This document shows, in pieces, positions 24,760 through 28,779 of a stretch of DNA of 28,779 nucleotides. Where the stretch lies: the NCBI GenBank assembly GCA_012515365.1, contig JAAYYM010000183.1:1-28779 (forward strand), in the 5' to 3' direction. The position numbers and the translations under genes are program-made. This DNA is from Clostridia bacterium (GTDB taxonomy: Bacteria > Bacillota_A > Clostridia > Lachnospirales > Lachnospiraceae). The notes beneath the pieces were generated by a model that was not told the DNA's origin, searched no databases, and was given only the letters and a program-made list of their open reading frames with translations. Position 1 is the first letter of the stretch; the number at the start of each line of letters is the position of its first letter.

Positions 24760-24783
24760 GTAACAGCATTTCGAAGCTGCTAC
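24760..24783. promoter_or_regulatory. Inverted repeat in the thlA leader
   Basis: GTAACAGC (24760-24767) and GCTGCTAC (24776-24783) pair in 7 of 8 positions around ATTTCGAA. It ends 12 nt before the GGAGG site, so it could be an RNA hairpin near the ribosome site or a second operator. Confidence 0.4.
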
Positions 24784-24804
24784 ATCCCAAATGGAGGAAT
24801 TAAT

Positions 24805-25983
24805 ATGTCAAAAAAAGTTGTATTAGCAGGTGCATGTCGTACAGCAATCGGTACAATGGGTGGAACTCTTTCTACTACACCGGCAGCTGATCTTGGTGCA
24901 ATCGTAATTAAAGAAGCTTTAAACAGAGCAGGTGTTGCTCCGGAAGCAGTAGATCAGGTATATATGGGATGTGTTATCCAGGCTGGTCTTGGTCAGAACG
25001 TAGCACGTCAGGCTACATTAAAAGCAGGACTTCCTATCGAAGTGCCGGCAGTTACCATGAACGTTGTATGTGGTTCAGGTCTTAACTGTGTTAATCAGGC
25101 TGCACAGATGATCATGGCAGGTGATGCTGATATCGTTGTAGCAGGTGGTATGGAAAATATGTCTATGGCACCATATGCAGTTCCTCAGGCACGTTTCGGA
25201 TACAGAATGGGAAATGCTACTATGGTTGATACTATGATCAACGATGCTTTATGGGACGCTTTCAATGATTATCATATGATTAGAACAGCTGACAATATCG
25301 CTGAGCAGTGGAAATTAACACGTGAAGAGCTTGATGAATTCGCACTTGCTTCTCAGTTAAAAGCTGAGGCAGCTCAGAAGGAAGGAAGATTTGATAAAGA
25401 AATCGTTCCTGTAGAAGTTAAGAAGAAAAAGGAAACTATTATTTTCAATAAAGATGAAGGCCCTCGTGCAGGATCTACCATCGAAGGACTTGCAAAATTA
25501 CGTCCGATCAACAAAGACGGATATGTAACTGCAGGTAATGCTTCAGGTATCAATGACGGTGCAGCAGCAGTTGTTGTTATGAGTGAAGAAAAAGCAAAAG
25601 AATTAGGTGTGAAACCTATGGCTACATTTGTAGCAGGCGCACTTGCAGGTGTAGATCCTTCTATCATGGGTATCGGACCTGTAGCAGCTACAAAGAAAGT
25701 TATGGCAAAAGCTAACATGACAGTCAATGATTTTGATTTAATCGAAGCAAATGAAGCTTTCGCAGCTCAGTCAGTTGCAGTAGGAAGAGATTTAAACTTT
25801 GATCTTTCTAAATTAAATGTAAACGGTGGCGCTATCGCTCTTGGACATCCGGTAGGAGCTTCAGGATGCCGTATCCTTGTTACATTACTTCATGCAATGG
25901 AAGCAAATAATGCGAAGACAGGACTTGCTACTTTATGTATTGGTGGCGGAATGGGTTGTGCTACAATCGTAAAACGCGACTAA
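24805..25983 (+). CDS. thlA: Acetyl-CoA acetyltransferase (thiolase)
   Basis: 392 residues, exactly typical. Catalytic C89 (VVCGSGLN), H348 (GHPVGASG) and C378 (CIGGGMGCA) match biosynthetic thiolases. It joins two acetyl-CoA into acetoacetyl-CoA, the first step of butyrate formation in the cytoplasm. GGAGG lies 8 nt before the ATG at 24805. It is the first gene of the operon; 115 bp with a hairpin separate it from crt. Codon use is strongly biased (many GCA, GGT, AAA, ATC), suggesting high expression. Confidence 0.97.
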   Translation: MSKKVVLAGACRTAIGTMGGTLSTTPAADLGAIVIKEALNRAGVAPEAVDQVYMGCVIQAGLGQNVARQATLKAGLPIEVPAVTMNVVCGSGLNCVNQAAQMIMAGDADIVVAGGMENMSMAPYAVPQARFGYRMGNATMVDTMINDALWDAFNDYHMIRTADNIAEQWKLTREELDEFALASQLKAEAAQKEGRFDKEIVPVEVKKKKETIIFNKDEGPRAGSTIEGLAKLRPINKDGYVTAGNASGINDGAAAVVVMSEEKAKELGVKPMATFVAGALAGVDPSIMGIGPVAATKKVMAKANMTVNDFDLIEANEAFAAQSVAVGRDLNFDLSKLNVNGGAIALGHPVGASGCRILVTLLHAMEANNAKTGLATLCIGGGMGCATIVKRD

Positions 25984-26016
25984 TTAACTGAATATGAAAC
26001 AACCATATTACAGCGA

Positions 26017-26045
26017 GATGACAGTTTTTTAAAAGAACTGTCGTC
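26017..26045 (+). other. Hairpin in the thlA-crt gap
   Basis: GATGACAGTT (26017-26026) pairs with AACTGTCGTC (26036-26045) over 10 positions with one U-G; the 9-nt loop is TTTTAAAAG. No T-run follows, so read-through is expected. It could be a processing or stability element that sets different levels of thlA and downstream mRNA. Confidence 0.5.
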
Positions 26046-26098
26046 ATGGTGTAAAGTTGTGTATAAGTAGTTTATGATGATCAGAAAGGAGTAATGAA

Positions 26099-26875
26099 AT
26101 GGAATTTGTATTATATGAACAAAAAGGTGCGGTTGGTGTCATTACAATCAGCAGAGAAAAAGCTTTGAATGCATTAAACTCAAGCGTATTGGAGGAGCTT
26201 AATGCAACTCTTGATGCGGTTAATCTTGATGAGGTGAGATGTCTGATCCTGACAGGAGCCGGACAGAAATCATTTGTTGCCGGTGCAGATATTGGAGAAA
26301 TGAGCACTCTGACTAAAGCAGAAGGTGAAGCATTTGGTAAAAAAGGAAATGATGTATTCCGTAAACTTGAAGTATTCCCTATCCCTGTAATTGCAGCAAT
26401 CAACGGATTTGCACTTGGTGGAGGATGTGAAATCTCCATGAGCTGTGACATCAGAATCTGTTCAGATAATGCGGTATTTGGTCAGCCTGAGGTTGGTCTT
26501 GGAATTACTCCTGGATTTGGAGGAACACAGAGACTTGCAAGAATCGTTGGTGTTGGTATGGCAAAACAGATGATCTATGGAGCACGTAACATTAAAGCTG
26601 ATGAAGCATATAGAATCGGTCTTGTTAATGCTGTTTATCCAATCGAAGAGCTTATGCCTGCAGCAGAAAAATTAGCAGCTGGTATCGCTAAAAATGCACC
26701 AATTGCAGTGCGTAACTGCAAGAAGGCAATTAATGAAGGTCTTGATGTAGACATGGATCAGGCTATTGTTATAGAAGAAAAGCTGTTTGGTGACTGCTTT
26801 GAATCATATGATCAAAAAGAAGGAATGACTGCATTTCTTGAGAAAAGAAAAGTAGAGGCCTTTTTGAATAAGTAA
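26099..26875 (+). CDS. crt: 3-hydroxybutyryl-CoA dehydratase (crotonase)
   Basis: 258 residues. Enoyl-CoA hydratase/isomerase fold with the oxyanion-hole segment GAGQKSFVAGADIGEM and the catalytic region GFALGGGCEISMSCD and GQPEVGLGITPGFGGTQ, which carries both expected glutamates. It dehydrates 3-hydroxybutyryl-CoA to crotonyl-CoA in the cytoplasm. The ATG at 26099 has AAAGGAG upstream. Length and position between thlA and hbd fit the butyrate operon rather than a beta-oxidation gene. Confidence 0.96.
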   Translation: MEFVLYEQKGAVGVITISREKALNALNSSVLEELNATLDAVNLDEVRCLILTGAGQKSFVAGADIGEMSTLTKAEGEAFGKKGNDVFRKLEVFPIPVIAAINGFALGGGCEISMSCDIRICSDNAVFGQPEVGLGITPGFGGTQRLARIVGVGMAKQMIYGARNIKADEAYRIGLVNAVYPIEELMPAAEKLAAGIAKNAPIAVRNCKKAINEGLDVDMDQAIVIEEKLFGDCFESYDQKEGMTAFLEKRKVEAFLNK

Positions 26876-26920
26876 ATCCATAATCATATTAAATTAAAAG
26901 TCAAATTAGGAGGACGAAAC

Positions 26921-27760
26921 ATGAAAGTAGGTATTATTGGTGCCGGAACTATGGGTTCTGGAATCGCACAGGCTTTTGCACAGACAGAAGGCTATGAAGT
27001 ATATTTGTGTGATATTAATGAAGAATTTGCTGCAAATGGTAAGAACAAAATCGCAAAAGGTTTGTCAAAGCTTGTTGCTAAAGAGAAAATCACTCAGGAA
27101 TATGCTGATGGTATTCTTGCAAAAATCACAACAGGTGTAAAAGATATCTGTACAGATGCTGATCTTATTGTAGAAGCAGCTCTTGAAGTTATGGAAATCA
27201 AACAGCAGACATTTAAGGAATTACAGTCAATTGTTCCTGCTTCTTGTATCTTTGCTACAAATACATCTTCACTTTCTATTACAGAAATCGGTGCAGGACT
27301 CGACAGAGCAGTTATCGGTATGCATTTCTTTAATCCTGCAAACAGAATGAAGCTTGTAGAAGTAATTGCCGGACTTAACACACCAGCAGAAACAGTTGAA
27401 AAAATCAAAGCAATTTCTGTAGAAATCGGAAAAGAGCCTGTACAGGTAGAGGAAGCTCCTGGATTTGTTGTAAATAGAATTCTGATCCCTATGATCAATG
27501 AAGCAATCGGAATCTATGCTGAGGGTGTAGCTTCTGTAGAAGGAATCGACAATGCAATGAAATTAGGTGCAAATCACCCAATGGGACCTTTAGCTCTTGG
27601 AGATTTAGTTGGTCTTGATATCGTACTTGCAATCATGAATGTTCTTTATGATGAAACAGGCGATTCAAAATATCGTCCACATCCATTGTTAAAGAAAATG
27701 GTACGTGGTAAACAGCTGGGAATGAAGACCGGAAAAGGTTTTTATGACTATAGTAAATAG
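26921..27760 (+). CDS. hbd: 3-hydroxybutyryl-CoA dehydrogenase
   Basis: 279 residues, the short stand-alone form. NAD-binding [17 protein letters not shown] at the N-terminus; active-site blocks [11 protein letters not shown] and [17 protein letters not shown] (catalytic His and Glu), and a C-terminal helical domain with [16 protein letters not shown]. It reduces acetoacetyl-CoA to 3-hydroxybutyryl-CoA with NAD(P)H. AGGAGG lies before the ATG at 26921. It follows crt by 45 bp and precedes bcd by 35 bp, so one transcript is likely. Confidence 0.97.
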   Translation: MKVGIIGAGTMGSGIAQAFAQTEGYEVYLCDINEEFAANGKNKIAKGLSKLVAKEKITQEYADGILAKITTGVKDICTDADLIVEAALEVMEIKQQTFKELQSIVPASCIFATNTSSLSITEIGAGLDRAVIGMHFFNPANRMKLVEVIAGLNTPAETVEKIKAISVEIGKEPVQVEEAPGFVVNRILIPMINEAIGIYAEGVASVEGIDNAMKLGANHPMGPLALGDLVGLDIVLAIMNVLYDETGDSKYRPHPLLKKMVRGKQLGMKTGKGFYDYSK

Positions 27761-27795
27761 TAAGAACAATATAATGATATGGAGGAATAATTGAC

Positions 27796-28779
27796 ATGGA
27801 TTTTGCATTAAGTAAAGAACATGAAATGGCGAGAGCTCTCTTTAGTGAGTTTGCGCAAAATGAAGTAAAACCGTTGGCTCAGGAAGTTGACGAGACAGAA
27901 GTTTTCCCAAGAGAAACTGCTACAAAGATGGGTAAACTCGGATTCCTTGGAATACCTGTTCCAAAGGAATATGGCGGACAGGGCTGTGACGTTCTGACAT
28001 ACGCTATGTGTGTAGAAGAATTATCTAAGGTATGTGGTACAACAGGTGTTATCGTATCTGCGCATACATCACTTTGTGTTGATCCTATTTTGACATATGG
28101 TACAGAAGAGCAGAAACAGAAATATGTAGTTCCTCTTGCAAAGGGTGAAAAACTCGGTGCATTCGGACTTACAGAGCCGGGAGCAGGAACTGATGCTCAG
28201 GGACAGCAGACAAAGGCTGTACTTGATGGTGATGAATATGTACTTAATGGCTCAAAAATCTTTATCACAAACGGTAAAGAAGCTGACATCTATGTAATCT
28301 TTGCTATTACAGGTGTTCAGGAAGATGCAAAAGGAAGAAAGAAGAAACTGATTTCTGCATTCATCGTAGAAAAAGGAACTCCTGGATTTACTTTTGGAAC
28401 AAAAGAAAAGAAAATGGGTATCCGCGGTTCATCAACATATGAATTGATTTTCACAGACTGCAGAATTCCTAAAGAAAATATGCTGGGTAAAGAAGGCAAA
28501 GGCTTTGGTATTGCTATGCATACACTTGATGGTGGACGTATCGGTATCGCAGCTCAGGCACTTGGACTTGCTGAGGGCGCACTTGAGTCTACAATTGCTT
28601 ATGTAAAAGAGAGAAAACAGTTCGGCAGAGCAATTGGTGCATTCCAGAATACACAGTTCCAGCTTGCAGATATGGCTACAAAAGTAAAAGCAGCTCAGCT
28701 TCTTGTTTATAGAGCAGCTCGTGCAAAAGAAACTCAGAAGGTTTATTCTGAAGAAGCAGCTATGGCAAAATTGTATGCA
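27796..28779 (+). CDS. bcd: Butyryl-CoA dehydrogenase (3' partial)
   Basis: 328 codons are present and the frame is open at the right edge; the full protein should be about 380 residues. It starts MDFALSKEHEMARALFSEFA with GGAGG 10 nt before the ATG at 27796. Acyl-CoA dehydrogenase features: FGLTEPGAGTDA and FITNG (FAD contacts), KMGIRGSSTYELIF, and RKQFGRAIGAFQ. The catalytic glutamate near residue 367 lies beyond the window. It reduces crotonyl-CoA to butyryl-CoA; in these bacteria it normally works with EtfAB as an electron-bifurcating complex that also reduces ferredoxin, so etfB and etfA are expected just outside. Confidence 0.95.
   Translation, partial: MDFALSKEHEMARALFSEFAQNEVKPLAQEVDETEVFPRETATKMGKLGFLGIPVPKEYGGQGCDVLTYAMCVEELSKVCGTTGVIVSAHTSLCVDPILTYGTEEQKQKYVVPLAKGEKLGAFGLTEPGAGTDAQGQQTKAVLDGDEYVLNGSKIFITNGKEADIYVIFAITGVQEDAKGRKKKLISAFIVEKGTPGFTFGTKEKKMGIRGSSTYELIFTDCRIPKENMLGKEGKGFGIAMHTLDGGRIGIAAQALGLAEGALESTIAYVKERKQFGRAIGAFQNTQFQLADMATKVKAAQLLVYRAARAKETQKVYSEEAAMAKLYA

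Noticed and set aside
1..28779. tRNA, rRNA, CRISPR array, insertion sequence or prophage genes
   Set aside because: Looked for cloverleaf ends, regularly spaced repeats, transposase or integrase motifs; none seen by eye.

Overview
The window is low-GC Firmicutes DNA, most likely from a butyrate-producing gut member of the Lachnospiraceae (Clostridia). The best evidence is the thl-crt-hbd-bcd gene order at the right end, which is the butyryl-CoA arrangement of Roseburia-type butyrate producers. Strong GGAGG ribosome binding sites, a T-box riboswitch, a long-form HPF and an ECF-type vitamin transporter component fit this. Genus and species cannot be read from the window.

Layout. (1) 1-1168: the 3' part of a membrane-fused condensation/alcohol-acetyltransferase-like gene. 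(2) 1334-8249: six tightly packed, co-directional genes. They encode a membrane-anchored XRE regulator, two tandem acyltransferase-3 membrane proteins, an AraC regulator with a GyrI-like ligand domain, a short UvrA-like twin-ATPase and a class-C beta-lactamase-fold serine hydrolase. This looks like a sensing, envelope-modification and protection cassette, and it is the best candidate here for an undescribed system. (3) 8342-11375: a large uncharacterised protein with ferritin-like di-iron motifs, divergent from a DUF3298 (RsiV-like) lipoprotein. (4) 11530-13844: a small SAP-domain protein, then a well-formed methionine T-box leader in front of a methionyl-tRNA synthetase gene that is clearly broken (in-frame TGA at codon 10, plus a frame-shifting internal deletion that removes the zinc-domain region). 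(5) 13903-17267: flotillin and an ABC-F ATPase, overlapping by 4 nt. (6) 17268-22463: housekeeping and envelope genes (ECF S component, uppP, an SDR reductase, trxB and a secreted SH3b-NlpC/P60 wall hydrolase). (7) 22464-24671: a cluster of DnaA boxes in an AT-rich gap, then hpf and mtnA. (8) 24805-end: thl-crt-hbd-bcd, with bcd cut by the window edge.

How the genes work together. The right-hand operon condenses two acetyl-CoA and reduces the product to butyryl-CoA (thiolase, then Hbd, Crt and Bcd). It has a good promoter with an inverted repeat over its -35 region. UppP and the NlpC/P60 hydrolase both belong to envelope biology; the hydrolase gene is preceded by a WalR-like direct repeat. 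HPF protects resting ribosomes. The T-box still carries a Met (AUG) specifier and an antiterminator, so a working methionine sensor now controls a dead gene; this implies another methionyl-tRNA synthetase elsewhere in the genome.

Limits. All functional names come from motif recognition by eye. Promoters, operators and repeats are sequence matches, not measured sites.
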